Source: Sphingobium sp. BYY-5
GTDB taxonomy: Bacteria > Pseudomonadota > Alphaproteobacteria > Sphingomonadales > Sphingomonadaceae
Direction of reading: 5' to 3'
DNA: 64,000 nt
NCBI RefSeq assembly: GCF_022758885.1
Contig: NZ_JALEBH010000001.1
Coordinates: forward strand, 2,108,001 to 2,172,000
The notes beneath the pieces are model-generated. The model ran no database searches. It had not been told where the DNA came from and worked only from the letters and a program-made list of their open reading frames with translations. Below are positions 43,695-52,518 of the stretch, in pieces. Both the position numbers and the translations under genes were made by a program. The stretch's first letter is position 1, and every line of letters begins with the position of its first letter.

Positions 43695-44870
43695 ATGTCG
43701 ACCGCCAGACGCAGGATTTCCATCGCGCTTCTCGCCCTGCTGATAGGCAGTGCTAGCAGCATCGCCCAAGCCGCGCCCGCCGACATCAGCGCCGCGCTGG
43801 AGGCGGAAGAATCCGATGTGATGACCATCGATCCACCCAAGCCGACATGGTTCTTCGTGGACGGCGGTTGGGACATGCCGGGCACCAGCATTTTCGACGG
43901 CGAAAGCGGCAAGATGAAGGGCATGGTCGAAACCCGGCGACTGGCCGACATGGCGATCGATCCCGCGGGCAGATATTATTATGTCGCGGAAACCATCTGG
44001 TCCAAGGGCGATCGCGGCACCCGGCAGGACATGGTGTCCATCTATGACAGCAGGACGCTGAACCTGCTCACCGAAGTACCGCTGCCCGGCCGCATCCTCA
44101 TTGGATCGCGCAAGAATAATTTCATCGTCAGCGACGATGGCAAGACCGCCTATGTCTATGATTTCAGCCCGACATCGGGCGTGAATATCATCGACCTGGA
44201 CAAGAAGAAATTCGTCGCCGCGATCGAACTGCCCGGCTGCGCCAGCCTCATGCCCAATCCGGGCGTCGGCTTTTCCGCCCTCTGCTCGGACGGATCGCTC
44301 GCCACCGTCGCAGTCAAGGGGGCGAAGGGCGCCATCACCCATACGCAGCCCTTCTTCGATGCGACCAACGATCCGATCTTCGACAATTTCGCCTATGACC
44401 GGAAGAAGAAGAAGACCACCTTCCTCACCTATACCGGCCAGATCTACACCGCTCAGATCAGCGCGATGCCGACCGTTTCCACGCCCTTCTCGATCCAGGC
44501 CGCCGCCGGCATCCGCTCCGGCGAGACGAAGCCGCTCGAACTCAACTGGTATCCCGGCGGCCGACAGCCCATGGCGCTACACCGCGCATCCGGCCAGCTT
44601 TTCGTGCTGATGCATATGGGCGAATATTGGTCGCACAAGGCGTCCGGCAGTGAAGTCTGGCAGGTCGACGTCGCCGCCAGGAAAGTGGTGAAGCGCTTCA
44701 CGCTCAAGGAACCGATGAACAATATCGACGTGTCGCAGACCGCCAAGCCGCTGCTCTATATGAATGGCGAGAAGGGCGAAGTGCTGGTGCTCGACGTCGC
44801 CACCGGTGAGGAAAAGCACAAGATCGAGAAGGCCGGCGGCGGCATCATCACCGTGCCGGAGCCGAACTGA
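43695..44870 (+). CDS. aauB: Amine dehydrogenase large (beta-propeller) subunit
   Basis: 391 residues from ATG 43695 (AAGGGGG upstream), with a signal peptide (cleavage about residue 27, AQAAPADI). A seven-bladed propeller of the MauB/AauB family: PTWFFVDGGWDMPGTSIFDG, DMVSIYDSRTLNLLTEVPLP, and the late blade LFVLMHMGEYWSHKASGSEV. It binds the quinone-bearing small subunit in a periplasmic heterotetramer that oxidises primary amines to aldehydes. The gene order B-E-D-A-cytochrome matches the aromatic amine (aau) cluster of Alcaligenes rather than mau. Confidence 0.9.
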   Translation: MSTARRRISIALLALLIGSASSIAQAAPADISAALEAEESDVMTIDPPKPTWFFVDGGWDMPGTSIFDGESGKMKGMVETRRLADMAIDPAGRYYYVAETIWSKGDRGTRQDMVSIYDSRTLNLLTEVPLPGRILIGSRKNNFIVSDDGKTAYVYDFSPTSGVNIIDLDKKKFVAAIELPGCASLMPNPGVGFSALCSDGSLATVAVKGAKGAITHTQPFFDATNDPIFDNFAYDRKKKKTTFLTYTGQIYTAQISAMPTVSTPFSIQAAAGIRSGETKPLELNWYPGGRQPMALHRASGQLFVLMHMGEYWSHKASGSEVWQVDVAARKVVKRFTLKEPMNNIDVSQTAKPLLYMNGEKGEVLVLDVATGEEKHKIEKAGGGIITVPEPN

Positions 44871-44872
44871 CC

Positions 44873-45415
44873 ATGGCCACACAGGCGCTGGCCTTGTTCG
44901 GCCTCACCACATCGATCGCCGTCGGCCTGCTCTTTTTGATCGCCGGCATCGCGCAATGGCGCCACCGCGCGCTGTTGCCGGGCGTGATCGCCAATTATCG
45001 CCTGTTGCCTGCATCCCTGGTCGGCCCGGCCGCGACGGCGCTGCCACTCCTGGAAGTCGCGACCGGGGCCGCCCTGCTGCTGGGCCTGCATCCGCTCGCG
45101 GTTCTCGTGGCGATGGCCCTGCTGCTGCTCTTCGCTCGCGCCATGGCGGTCAACATCCTGCGTGGGCGCGGCCATATTGATTGTGGCTGCGGCCATGGCG
45201 CGCTGCGTCATCCGATCGGCTGGCCACTGGTAATGCGCAACATTGCGCTCGCTGCGGTGCTTGCGCTCCGGCTCCTGCCTGTCCCACCCTTCGCACCCAT
45301 GGACTTCGCCACGGCGCTGGCTGGCGGCATCGCAATCGCCCTCCTCTGCCTGCTCTTCCAGTCGCTGGCCGCGCTCGCCGCCCCATCCGCTTCCGCGCCC
45401 ATGCATCGGAGATAA
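44873..45415 (+). CDS. aauE: MauE-family membrane protein, small-subunit maturation
   Basis: 180 residues with about five hydrophobic helices, two bases after aauB. The conserved cysteine-bearing loop GHIDCGCGHGALRHPIGW is typical of MauE/DoxX-like proteins that, with MauD, support disulfide formation in the small subunit. In characterised systems loss of MauE or MauD abolishes the small subunit. Confidence 0.9.
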   Translation: MATQALALFGLTTSIAVGLLFLIAGIAQWRHRALLPGVIANYRLLPASLVGPAATALPLLEVATGAALLLGLHPLAVLVAMALLLLFARAMAVNILRGRGHIDCGCGHGALRHPIGWPLVMRNIALAAVLALRLLPVPPFAPMDFATALAGGIAIALLCLLFQSLAALAAPSASAPMHRR

Positions 45416-45417
45416 AT

Positions 45418-46020
45418 ATGCTGACCTCGCTGATTATCTCGCAAGCCCTCTCCTGGATCGTCATTATCGGCCTTGTCGTCGCGCTGCTGGCGCTGGCGCG
45501 GCAGGTGGGCGTGCTGCACATCCGCGTCGCGCCCGCCGGTGCCTTGGCTACCAGCGGCGGCCCGGCGGTGGGAAGCGCGACGGGACCGATCGCGACATAT
45601 GATCTGGACGGCAAACCGATAATGATCGGCGGCCATGCCCATGGCGTGAAGCTGCGTCTGCTGCTCTTCGTCTCGGCTCAATGCCCGCTCTGCAAGGCGG
45701 TGATCCCGATGGCCACCAGCTTCGCCAAGGCCGAACGGGTGGCGCTGACCTTCGTCGGCGACGATGACACCGACGCACAGCGCACGATGATCGCCCAGCA
45801 TGGGCTGGAAGGCCATGCCTTCATCAACGGTCCCGAAGTCGGCCAGGCTTATCAGGTCGCCAAGCTGCCCTTCGCGGTGCTGCTGGACGAGGACGGCACG
45901 ATTCTTTCCAAGGGGCTGGTCAACAGCCGCGAGCATCTGGAAAGCCTGATCGTCGCGCATGAAATGGGCGTTCGCACGGTGCAGGATTATATCGGTGGGC
46001 TGAAGACGCAGGCGGCGTAA
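45418..46020 (+). CDS. aauD: MauD-family thioredoxin-like protein
   Basis: 200 residues from ATG 45418, two bases after the aauE stop. An N-terminal membrane anchor (residues about 5-28) precedes a thioredoxin fold whose active site is CPLC (Cys89, Cys92) in SAQCPLCKAVIPMATSFA. It probably places or isomerises the many disulfides of the periplasmic small subunit. Confidence 0.92.
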   Translation: MLTSLIISQALSWIVIIGLVVALLALARQVGVLHIRVAPAGALATSGGPAVGSATGPIATYDLDGKPIMIGGHAHGVKLRLLLFVSAQCPLCKAVIPMATSFAKAERVALTFVGDDDTDAQRTMIAQHGLEGHAFINGPEVGQAYQVAKLPFAVLLDEDGTILSKGLVNSREHLESLIVAHEMGVRTVQDYIGGLKTQAA

Positions 46021-46042
46021 GAGCGAAAACGGGGGCAAGATC

Positions 46043-46588
46043 ATGAAGACATTCAACGCCGACGCTTTGGGGGAGAAGCTACTGCGCAAGCTGGCCGGCG
46101 GTTCTTCGCGCCGCTCGATGCTCACACGCCTGGGCGCCGCGCTGGTCGCCGCGCCCGCCTTCCCGCTGCTGCCGGTCAGTCGTGCCGAGGCCGCCAAGCC
46201 CGATCGCTCACCCGAAGCCAAGACCGCCTTCGCCCGCACCGCGCAGACGAAGGACGACACCAAATGCGACTATTGGCGCTATTGCGCGATCGATGGGGCG
46301 CTCTGCACCTGCTGCGGCGGCGGCATCCATAGCTGCCCTGCCGGGTCCGAACCTTCGCCCGTCTCCTGGGTCGGCACGTGCATCAACCCGGACGACAGCA
46401 AGGCTTATCTGATCGCCTATCGCGACTGCTGCGGCAAACCGGCCTGCGGCCAGTGCGGCTGTGACAATACCGACCGTGAAACCCAACTCTACATGCCGCA
46501 GCTCAACAATGACATAATCTGGTGCTTCGGCACCAGCAGCATGGAATATCACTGCTCCACCGCCGTGATGGTTGGGGCAGCCAGCTAA
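46043..46588 (+). CDS. aauA: Aromatic-amine-type dehydrogenase small subunit (TTQ-bearing)
   Basis: 181 residues with a long twin-arginine signal (SSRRSMLTRLGAALVAAPAF). The mature part has 14 cysteines (first CDYWRYCAIDG, then CTCCGG, DCCGKPACGQCGC). The tryptophans that would form tryptophan tryptophylquinone are Trp109 (SPVSWVGTC) and Trp160 (DIIWCFG), and the likely catalytic base is Asp128 (YRDCC). These numbers equal those used for Alcaligenes faecalis aromatic amine dehydrogenase, supporting the aau type. Confidence 0.92.
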   Translation: MKTFNADALGEKLLRKLAGGSSRRSMLTRLGAALVAAPAFPLLPVSRAEAAKPDRSPEAKTAFARTAQTKDDTKCDYWRYCAIDGALCTCCGGGIHSCPAGSEPSPVSWVGTCINPDDSKAYLIAYRDCCGKPACGQCGCDNTDRETQLYMPQLNNDIIWCFGTSSMEYHCSTAVMVGAAS

Positions 46589-46623
46589 GGTCGTTTCCCG
46601 ATGATGGCGCTTCCCCACCTCCG

Positions 46624-46638
46624 TTCGCTACGAGCGAA
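46624..46638. repeat. REP-like hairpin after aauA
   Basis: TTCGCT ACG AGCGAA inside a GTTCGCTACGAGCGAAGTCG stretch. This resembles short repeats commonly seen between sphingomonad genes; only one clear copy is seen here. Confidence 0.35.
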
Positions 46639-46708
46639 GTCGAGAAGCGCTGAAACAGGGCCAGTTGCAGACCCGACCGCGCCGACGGAGCATCAGGCAT
46701 GGGCGCGA

Positions 46709-47221
46709 ATGGCGCGTTTCCTCTTCCGGGCCGCCCTCCTTCTGCTCGGCGCAACGGCGGGCCTGCGCGCCGCCCTGCCCCCCATGGGCCTGCTCCCCGC
46801 CGCCATTGCCGATCCGGAGATGGCGCGCGCCGATTATGTGGAGCAATGCGCGGGTTGCCACGGCGTTCAGGGCAGCACGGCGCCCGCCCAATTGCCCGAA
46901 CTGCGCGGCCGGGTCGGCTGGTTCCTCTGCACGCCGCAGGCCCGCGCCTATCTCATCCGCCTGCCCAATGTCGCGCACAGCCGGATCAAGGATAATCAGC
47001 AACTGGCCGACATGATGAACTATGTCGTCTTCGGCCTTGGCGGCGCCAGTACGCCCCGCAACGCCGCGCCTTTCACCGCGGAAGAAGTCGCGCGCGAGCG
47101 TCAGCACGCCCTTTCAACCACCACCCTCAGGGCCGAACGCGCCCGCCAGGTCGAAAGCGCGATCCGCCAGTGCGGCGCCCCCGCCTCGCTCCGTCTCCTC
47201 TATCCGGGCCAAAAGGGATAG
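46709..47221 (+). CDS. Monohaem c-type cytochrome of the aau operon
   Basis: 170 residues from ATG 46709, chosen because the signal peptide MARFLFRAALLLLGATAGLR begins there; the frame is open to 46601. The haem motif is Cys47-X2-Cys50-His51 (YVEQCAGCHGVQG). The methionine ligand may lie in QLADMMNYVVFGLG. It corresponds in place to the small cytochrome gene after aauA in Alcaligenes and would take electrons from the dehydrogenase, directly or through an azurin. Confidence 0.85.
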   Translation: MARFLFRAALLLLGATAGLRAALPPMGLLPAAIADPEMARADYVEQCAGCHGVQGSTAPAQLPELRGRVGWFLCTPQARAYLIRLPNVAHSRIKDNQQLADMMNYVVFGLGGASTPRNAAPFTAEEVARERQHALSTTTLRAERARQVESAIRQCGAPASLRLLYPGQKG

Positions 47222-47368
47222 CTGGGGCGTTCATCCACGGATGCGCATCTCCAAAGGATGTCGCATAAGGGCACGCCCGCTTTTTGCCGGCCTGCAACAT
47301 TATCAGGATAGCAGCCATCCGCATCTCGGACGCCGGTGCTTCCGATTCGGCCATGGAAGGACAAGGCA

Positions 47369-48151
47369 ATGCGCCTCGCGATCGAAGCGAAACTGGATTA
47401 TGACTTCGCCGAACCGAGCGACATTCTGCTGGCGGTCGAGGCAGCCGCCACGCCCGACCAGCGCATTATCGAGCAGTCCCATATCATCAATAATGCAGGG
47501 CCGCTCACCAACAAGGTCGGCGGCAGCGGCATCGGGCGACGCACCTGGACCCGGACCGGCACCGGACAGATGGTCAGCACCTATCGCGCCTTGGTGGAGG
47601 TGGAGCGGTCTTCCGTCGATCTGGCTGGATTGCGCAAGAGTCCCCTGCCCAGCCTGCCGGAGGATGTGTTGCCCTTCATCTGGCCCAGCCGTTATTGCGA
47701 AGCCGATCGCTTCGTCAGCTTCGTCGGCGGTCATTTCCTCGACCTGGAGGGGGGCGCATTGGTCCTGGCTCTGGAACGCTGGGTGCATGACAATATCGCT
47801 TATGTGTCGGGCAGTTCCAATGTGGGCACCACCGCCGCCGACACCTTCGTCGCGCAGCAGGGCGTCTGTCGCGATTTCGCCCATCTCACCGCCGCGCTGA
47901 TCCGTTCCCGCGATATTCCGGCGCGCCTGGTGTCGGTCTATGCGCTGGACCTCGATCCGCCGGATTTCCATGCCGTGGTGGAGGTCTGGCTTGACGGCGC
48001 CTGGCATCTGCTCGACGCCACCCGCCTTGCCCCGGTCGAAACGATGGTGCGCATCGCCGTTGGCCGGGACGCCACCGATATCGCCTTCATGACCGTCTTC
48101 GGCAGCGCTGGAATGAACGCCCAGTCGATCCATGTGACGCGCGTGGAATAA
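47369..48151 (+). CDS. Transglutaminase-like (cysteine protease fold) protein
   Basis: 260 residues from ATG 47369 (GGAAGGA upstream; the earlier ATG 47336 lacks a good site). An N-terminal bacterial transglutaminase-associated region precedes the catalytic Cys in QQGVCRDFAHLTAALIRS, the His in PDFHAVVEVWL and the Asp in HLLDATRLAP. No signal peptide is seen. Proteins of this type are often protease-like and of unknown substrate. Its stop TAA forms the left flank of repeat copy 2. Confidence 0.88.
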   Translation: MRLAIEAKLDYDFAEPSDILLAVEAAATPDQRIIEQSHIINNAGPLTNKVGGSGIGRRTWTRTGTGQMVSTYRALVEVERSSVDLAGLRKSPLPSLPEDVLPFIWPSRYCEADRFVSFVGGHFLDLEGGALVLALERWVHDNIAYVSGSSNVGTTAADTFVAQQGVCRDFAHLTAALIRSRDIPARLVSVYALDLDPPDFHAVVEVWLDGAWHLLDATRLAPVETMVRIAVGRDATDIAFMTVFGSAGMNAQSIHVTRVE

Positions 48152-48297
48152 TACCAAGATACACTGATAAGAACTCATGCGGACCTGTTCCCCGGCGAAG
48201 GTCGGGGTCCAGATACACCGTTCGAACTGGACCCCGGCTTTCGCCGGGGAACAACATCCAGTCGATCTCGATGAGTCATTCTCTACGCAGCTTGGTA
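48152..48297. repeat. MITE-like element, copy 2 (inverted)
   Basis: 146 bp with ends TACCAAG/CTTGGTA and TAA on both flanks (48149-48151, 48298-48300). Read in reverse it matches copy 1 (30169-30314) with about ten differences across the two outer parts. The central hairpin spans 48187-48252. The upstream TAA is the transglutaminase stop codon, and the GMC oxidoreductase gene ends 5 bases after the right flank. Confidence 0.8.
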
Positions 48298-48304
48298 TAA
48301 GCCG

Positions 48305-49909
48305 CTATGGCGCGTTCAGGATCATCGCTGCCGCCTTCTCCGCGATCATCATGACCGGGGCGTTAGTGTTGCCCGATATGATGGTGGGCATCACCGACGC
48401 ATCGACCACCCGCACCCCGTCCAGCCCGTGAACGCGCAGGCTGAGGTCAACCACGGCGCGTCCGCCCTGTCCCATGGCGGCGGTGCCGACCGGGTGGAAG
48501 ATGCTGCTGGCGATCGCGCCCACGCCCTCCAGGATCGCGGCATCATCCTGCCGGTCCGGACCCGGCCGGAATTCCTGCGGCGCGTGGGGCGCAAGTGCAG
48601 GCTGACCGACGATCGCGCGCGTCACCCGCACCGCTTCCACCGCGACCTGCCGGTCCTCCGGCGTCGACAGATAGTTGGGACGGATTGCCGGCGCATCCAG
48701 CGGATCAGCCGATCCGATCCACACGCTGCCCCGGCTGTGCGGCCGCAGGTTGCACACGCTGGCGGTAAAGGCCGGGAACGGGTCCAGCGCCCCGCCGAAC
48801 GCCGCCAGGCTGAGCGGCTGGACATGATATTGCAGATTGGCGGTCGCAAAGCGCGAATGGGATTTGACGAACAGGCCAAGCTGGCTGGGCGCCATCGCCA
48901 GCGGCCCCGATCGCCGCACCAGATATTCCAGCCCCATCCAGGCCTTCCCGGCCAAGGACGCGGCACGGGCATTGAGCGTCACCGCCCCCGTCACCCTGTA
49001 GGCGCACCGTATCTGCAAATGATCCTGTAGATTTTCGCCCACGCCGGGCAGGGAATGAACCGGCGCGATCCCCAACGCCGCCAGTCGATCCCCATCCCCC
49101 ACGCCCGACCGTTGGAGGATGGCGGGCGAACCGATCGTCCCGGCGCTCAGCAGCACCTCCCCATCCGCTCGCGCGACGCAGGGTTCGCCTCCGATCAGGA
49201 AGGCCGCGCCCGTCACCCGCCGCCCCTCGAACAGCAGCCGGTCGATCACCGCCCCGGTAACGACACGCAGATTGGGCCGCCCCATCGCCGGGCGCAAAAA
49301 GGCGTCGGCCGCGCTCCAGCGCCGGCCGCGCCGCTGCGTCACCTCGAAATAGCCCGACCCCAGATTATCGCCGCCGTTGAAATCCTCCGTATGGGGCACG
49401 CCATATTGCCGCGCCGCCTCGCGAAAGCGCTCCAGCAATTCCCAGCGCAACCGCTGTCGCTCGACCCGTATTTCGCCGCCCGCGCCATGTGCATCGGTCG
49501 CGCCGCCGAAATGATCCTCGGCCTTCCGGAACCAGGGCAGCACATCGTCCCAGCCCCAGCCGATATTGCCCGCCTGCCGCCAGCCGTCATAGTCCTGCGC
49601 CTGACCGCGCATATAGATCATGCCGTTGATCGAACTGCTGCCGCCCAGCACCCGCCCGCGCGGATAGCCGATCGCCCGTCCGCCCAGCCCGGCCTCGCTT
49701 TCGGTTTGCAGGCACCAGTCGGTGCGCGGGTTGCCGATGCAATAGAGATAGCCGACCGGCACCTTGATCCAGTGCCAGTCGTCGCGGCCGCCCGCCTCCA
49801 GCAGCAACACGCGATTGCGCGGATCGACGCTCAGCCGGTTGGCAAGGACGCAACCGGCGCTGCCCGCGCCCAGGATGATATAGTCATATGCGCCGAAATC
49901 GCGGTCCAT
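48305..49909 (-). CDS. GMC-family FAD-dependent oxidoreductase (choline dehydrogenase-like)
   Basis: 534 residues from ATG 49909, with GAAGGAGAGG upstream. The N-terminal FAD motif DYIILGAGSAGCVLANRL is followed by GMC signatures (YPRGRVLGGSSSINGMIYMRG and LLSAGTIGSPAILQRSGVG). The catalytic His region is IFHPVGTAAMG and the last motif is VVDASVMPTIISGNTNAPVM. It probably oxidises a primary alcohol; the substrate is unknown and no betaine aldehyde dehydrogenase is adjacent. Confidence 0.92.
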   Translation of the reverse strand: MDRDFGAYDYIILGAGSAGCVLANRLSVDPRNRVLLLEAGGRDDWHWIKVPVGYLYCIGNPRTDWCLQTESEAGLGGRAIGYPRGRVLGGSSSINGMIYMRGQAQDYDGWRQAGNIGWGWDDVLPWFRKAEDHFGGATDAHGAGGEIRVERQRLRWELLERFREAARQYGVPHTEDFNGGDNLGSGYFEVTQRRGRRWSAADAFLRPAMGRPNLRVVTGAVIDRLLFEGRRVTGAAFLIGGEPCVARADGEVLLSAGTIGSPAILQRSGVGDGDRLAALGIAPVHSLPGVGENLQDHLQIRCAYRVTGAVTLNARAASLAGKAWMGLEYLVRRSGPLAMAPSQLGLFVKSHSRFATANLQYHVQPLSLAAFGGALDPFPAFTASVCNLRPHSRGSVWIGSADPLDAPAIRPNYLSTPEDRQVAVEAVRVTRAIVGQPALAPHAPQEFRPGPDRQDDAAILEGVGAIASSIFHPVGTAAMGQGGRAVVDLSLRVHGLDGVRVVDASVMPTIISGNTNAPVMMIAEKAAAMILNAP

Positions 49910-49981
49910 GCGCCTCTCCTTCGACGCAGCATGGCCCGTCCCGCCGACCCGGTGCAAGTCGGCGGGGCGATATGTCACCTG

Positions 49982-50167
49982 CTATTCGTGCGGCCGCAGC
50001 GCCTGGTTAAGGCTGTCGAGCACGGCGTCGATCGGTTCGGTCACAGTGACGCTGCGCCCTTCACCGAAGCGAATGCGGGTGCCGTCGCTGACCTGGGTGA
50101 CAAATGTGACCTGCGCGGGGTTGATCGCCGTCTGGGTGCGATCGGTGCCGACGAACATCACGAGCAT
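49982..50167 (-). CDS. Small conserved-looking protein, FlbD-like
   Basis: 61 residues from ATG 50167 with AAAGGAGAGG 6 bases upstream. The sequence TAINPAQVTFVTQVSDGTRI followed by VTVTEPIDAVLDSL recalls the short FlbD/SwrD flagellar-associated proteins in length and pattern. There are no other flagellar genes nearby, but a chemoreceptor-like gene follows upstream on the same strand. The assignment is tentative. Confidence 0.55.
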   Translation of the reverse strand: MLVMFVGTDRTQTAINPAQVTFVTQVSDGTRIRFGEGRSVTVTEPIDAVLDSLNQALRPHE

Positions 50168-50240
50168 GGCGTCCTCTCCTTTTCGTTGCGCAGGACAGCC
50201 TAACCGCATTTATCGCGCGCACCAGCGTTGATTTGCTCGC

Positions 50241-51569
50241 TCAGGCTGCGTGCATCGCCGCGATGAAACCGCCCGCGCGCGCCTCCAGCCGATGCGCCTC
50301 CTCCGCCAGCCGTTCCGCCACCTCGCGCATGGTCCGGGCGCCCAGGGCGCGGGCAGAGGCATTGTCGCTGATCTGACGGGCGCCCGCCTGAATATGGTCG
50401 CTGGAAGCACCCGCTTCGGCTACGCTCTCGGCGATGGCCCGGCTGAAGACGCTCTGGCGCGCGACAGTATCGAACACCGCTGCCGACAACCGGTCGGCCC
50501 GCGTCATGGTGGCGTCCATATGGGCGTGGCCTGCCGCTACATCGCCGATGGTGACACGGATATGATCGATCCGCCCGGCAATCTCGGCCGCCGCACCGCG
50601 CGTCTGGGTCGCCAGCGACTGGACCTCGCGCGCAACCACGGCGAAGCCCGCGCCAGCCTCCCCGGCGCGCGCCGCCTCGATACTCGCGTTCAGCGCCAAC
50701 ATACTGGTCGCCCGCGCAATCGTGTCGATCAGCGCGACGACCTCGCCAATATCATCCGCCTCCTGCGTCAACGCTTCGCTCTGCACTGCGCCGGAACGGC
50801 TGCGCGCCGCTGCCTCGCGAATCGCCTCGCCGGCATCCCGCGCTTCCGCTTCCATGGCGGCAAACAACTGACCCAGTTCACCGCCGCCTATCGCGATGCC
50901 GTCCAGCCGGTCGGCCGTCTGGGTCGCCGCCGCCGCCATCGCCGCAGCATCCGCGCCATCGACCGCCGCACGTTCGGTCGCCTCGCCCGCCAGCACGGCC
51001 AGTTGGTCGGCCATCACCACAAGGTCCACGATCAGCCTTCCGATATCGCCGCGAAAGCTCGTGCTTTCCTGCGTGATCCGTTCCACCCGTTCGGCGCGCG
51101 CCAGTGCATCGCGCGCGTCGCGCTCAGCGGCCAGGCGCAACAATAATCGTCCACCCAGCACCCCGGCGAAGCGCCCCCGATCGGTCACGATCAGCCCCTC
51201 GCACCCCTCGCCCTGCGCAGCATAGAGGTCCACCAGCGCTTCCACCTCCGCGGTCCGCTCGACACAGGCGCAGGGACGGACATGCTCGTCCAGGCGCCCG
51301 CCGAAGCTCGGATTGCGCAACAGCGCATGACCGAAGGGATTGAACAGGATGCGGCGCATGTCGCGCTCATAGATGGCGCCGACCGGTCGCCCCGCTGCAT
51401 CGACCACCGGAAGCAGCCGCAGCGCCGAATCGCGCTGAAAGCAGTCGACCGCCTCGCTCAACGGCCGGCCGAGCGGAATGACCGGCTGCCCCTCCGCCAG
51501 ATGCAGGTCGACAGGTCCTTGCGCCACGGGCGCATATGGTTCGGGAAAGGGAAGCACAGCGGCGATCAT
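50241..51569 (-). CDS. Soluble chemoreceptor-like protein with N-terminal CBS-like pair
   Basis: 442 residues without membrane segments. Residues about 20-155 look like a pair of CBS-type modules ([14 protein letters not shown] with [20 protein letters not shown], then [20 protein letters not shown]). Residues about 200-440 form the long coiled MCP signalling helix with the hairpin tip [20 protein letters not shown] and VAREVQSLA. No HAMP domain is seen. It would sense a cytosolic nucleotide or other ligand and signal to CheA/CheW, or act as an orphan. Confidence 0.8.
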   Translation of the reverse strand: MIAAVLPFPEPYAPVAQGPVDLHLAEGQPVIPLGRPLSEAVDCFQRDSALRLLPVVDAAGRPVGAIYERDMRRILFNPFGHALLRNPSFGGRLDEHVRPCACVERTAEVEALVDLYAAQGEGCEGLIVTDRGRFAGVLGGRLLLRLAAERDARDALARAERVERITQESTSFRGDIGRLIVDLVVMADQLAVLAGEATERAAVDGADAAAMAAAATQTADRLDGIAIGGGELGQLFAAMEAEARDAGEAIREAAARSRSGAVQSEALTQEADDIGEVVALIDTIARATSMLALNASIEAARAGEAGAGFAVVAREVQSLATQTRGAAAEIAGRIDHIRVTIGDVAAGHAHMDATMTRADRLSAAVFDTVARQSVFSRAIAESVAEAGASSDHIQAGARQISDNASARALGARTMREVAERLAEEAHRLEARAGGFIAAMHAA

Positions 51570-51642
51570 GGCGCCGGGAATAGCCCTGTAATGGTAAATT
51601 CAGGGTTAGTCGAAAATGACAATTATGTGACAAACACTTGTT

Positions 51643-52443
51643 TCAGGAGGATTTTTTACTCTTCACCGGACGATAGCCAAACGCCTCGCGCGCCAGTTCC
51701 ACGACAGCCGGATCGGCTTCCGGGAAATCCATCGGCACAGCCTGCTCCAGCCGGTCGGCGACATAGGTCAGCGCCGCAATCCGTCCCGCCTTGCGGTTGT
51801 TATTGTCGATGACGTGCCAGGGGACCTGTTTGGTGCCGGTCTTCTTGAACATGGCGTGCATCGCGTCGAGATAGTCCGCGCGCCGCGCCCGGTTGCGATA
51901 ATCCTCCGCCCCGGTCTTCCATCGCTTCCAGGGCGTGTCCAGCCGCTGGGCAAGCTGCTCGTCCTGCACGTCCTGCGTGATGTGGACGAACAGCTTGACG
52001 ATATTGGCCCCGGCGTCGACCTGTTGCTGTTCGAAGGCGCCGATCTCGTCATAGGCGCGCTTCCAATCCTTCTTGGCGCAATAGCCCTCCACCCGTTCCA
52101 CCAGCACCCGGCCATACCAGCTACGGTCGAAGATCGCGATGTTGCGCCCGGCGGGCAGGCGCGTCCAGAAGCGCCAGAGGAAATGATGATCGCGCTCGAT
52201 CTCGGTCGGCGCGGCGATGGGATGGACCTGATAATAGCGCGGGTCCCAGTCGGCGGTCATCCTCTTGATGATGCCGCCCTTGCCGGCCGCATCCCATCCT
52301 TCGAACAAAACGACGCTGCGCCGGTCATGCAAAATATGCGCGACCTGAATCTTGGCCAGCCGATGCTGAAGGGCGGCCAGATCGGCGTCATAGTCGCCCT
52401 TATATGTCGCCCCCTTTTCATAGTCGGCAAGGTCGAAGGTCAT
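51643..52443 (-). CDS. ppk2: Polyphosphate kinase 2 family protein
   Basis: 266 residues. Walker A is VLFEGWDAAGKGGIIKRM, the lid/Walker B region is IFDRSWYGRVLVERVEG, and WHVIDNNNRKAGRI is also typical of PPK2. The family transfers phosphate between polyphosphate and NMP or NDP; single-domain members of this length usually phosphorylate NDPs or make ATP/GTP from polyphosphate. The SD AAAGGAG overlaps the 3' arm of a hairpin (52455-52493). Confidence 0.92.
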   Translation of the reverse strand: MTFDLADYEKGATYKGDYDADLAALQHRLAKIQVAHILHDRRSVVLFEGWDAAGKGGIIKRMTADWDPRYYQVHPIAAPTEIERDHHFLWRFWTRLPAGRNIAIFDRSWYGRVLVERVEGYCAKKDWKRAYDEIGAFEQQQVDAGANIVKLFVHITQDVQDEQLAQRLDTPWKRWKTGAEDYRNRARRADYLDAMHAMFKKTGTKQVPWHVIDNNNRKAGRIAALTYVADRLEQAVPMDFPEADPAVVELAREAFGYRPVKSKKSS

Positions 52444-52454
52444 GCGCGCGTCTC

Positions 52455-52493
52455 CTTTGCGTCATGCTGGCGCAAGTCCGGCATGACGCAAAG
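52455..52493 (-). terminator. Hairpin between aspS and ppk2 that covers the ppk2 ribosome site
   Basis: CTTTGCGTCATGC (52455-52467) and GCATGACGCAAAG (52481-52493) are perfect 13-base arms around a 13-base loop. On the minus strand the 3' arm ends in AAAGG, part of the ppk2 Shine-Dalgarno. It may end aspS transcripts and limit ppk2 translation. Confidence 0.6.
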
Positions 52494-52518
52494 GGAAAAG
52501 TCACTGGCAGTCCGGCTA

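Noticed and set aside
43695..46588. Methylamine dehydrogenase (mau) operon
   Set aside because: Gene order and the residue numbers of the small subunit fit the aromatic amine type better, and mauF/G/L/M/N are absent.
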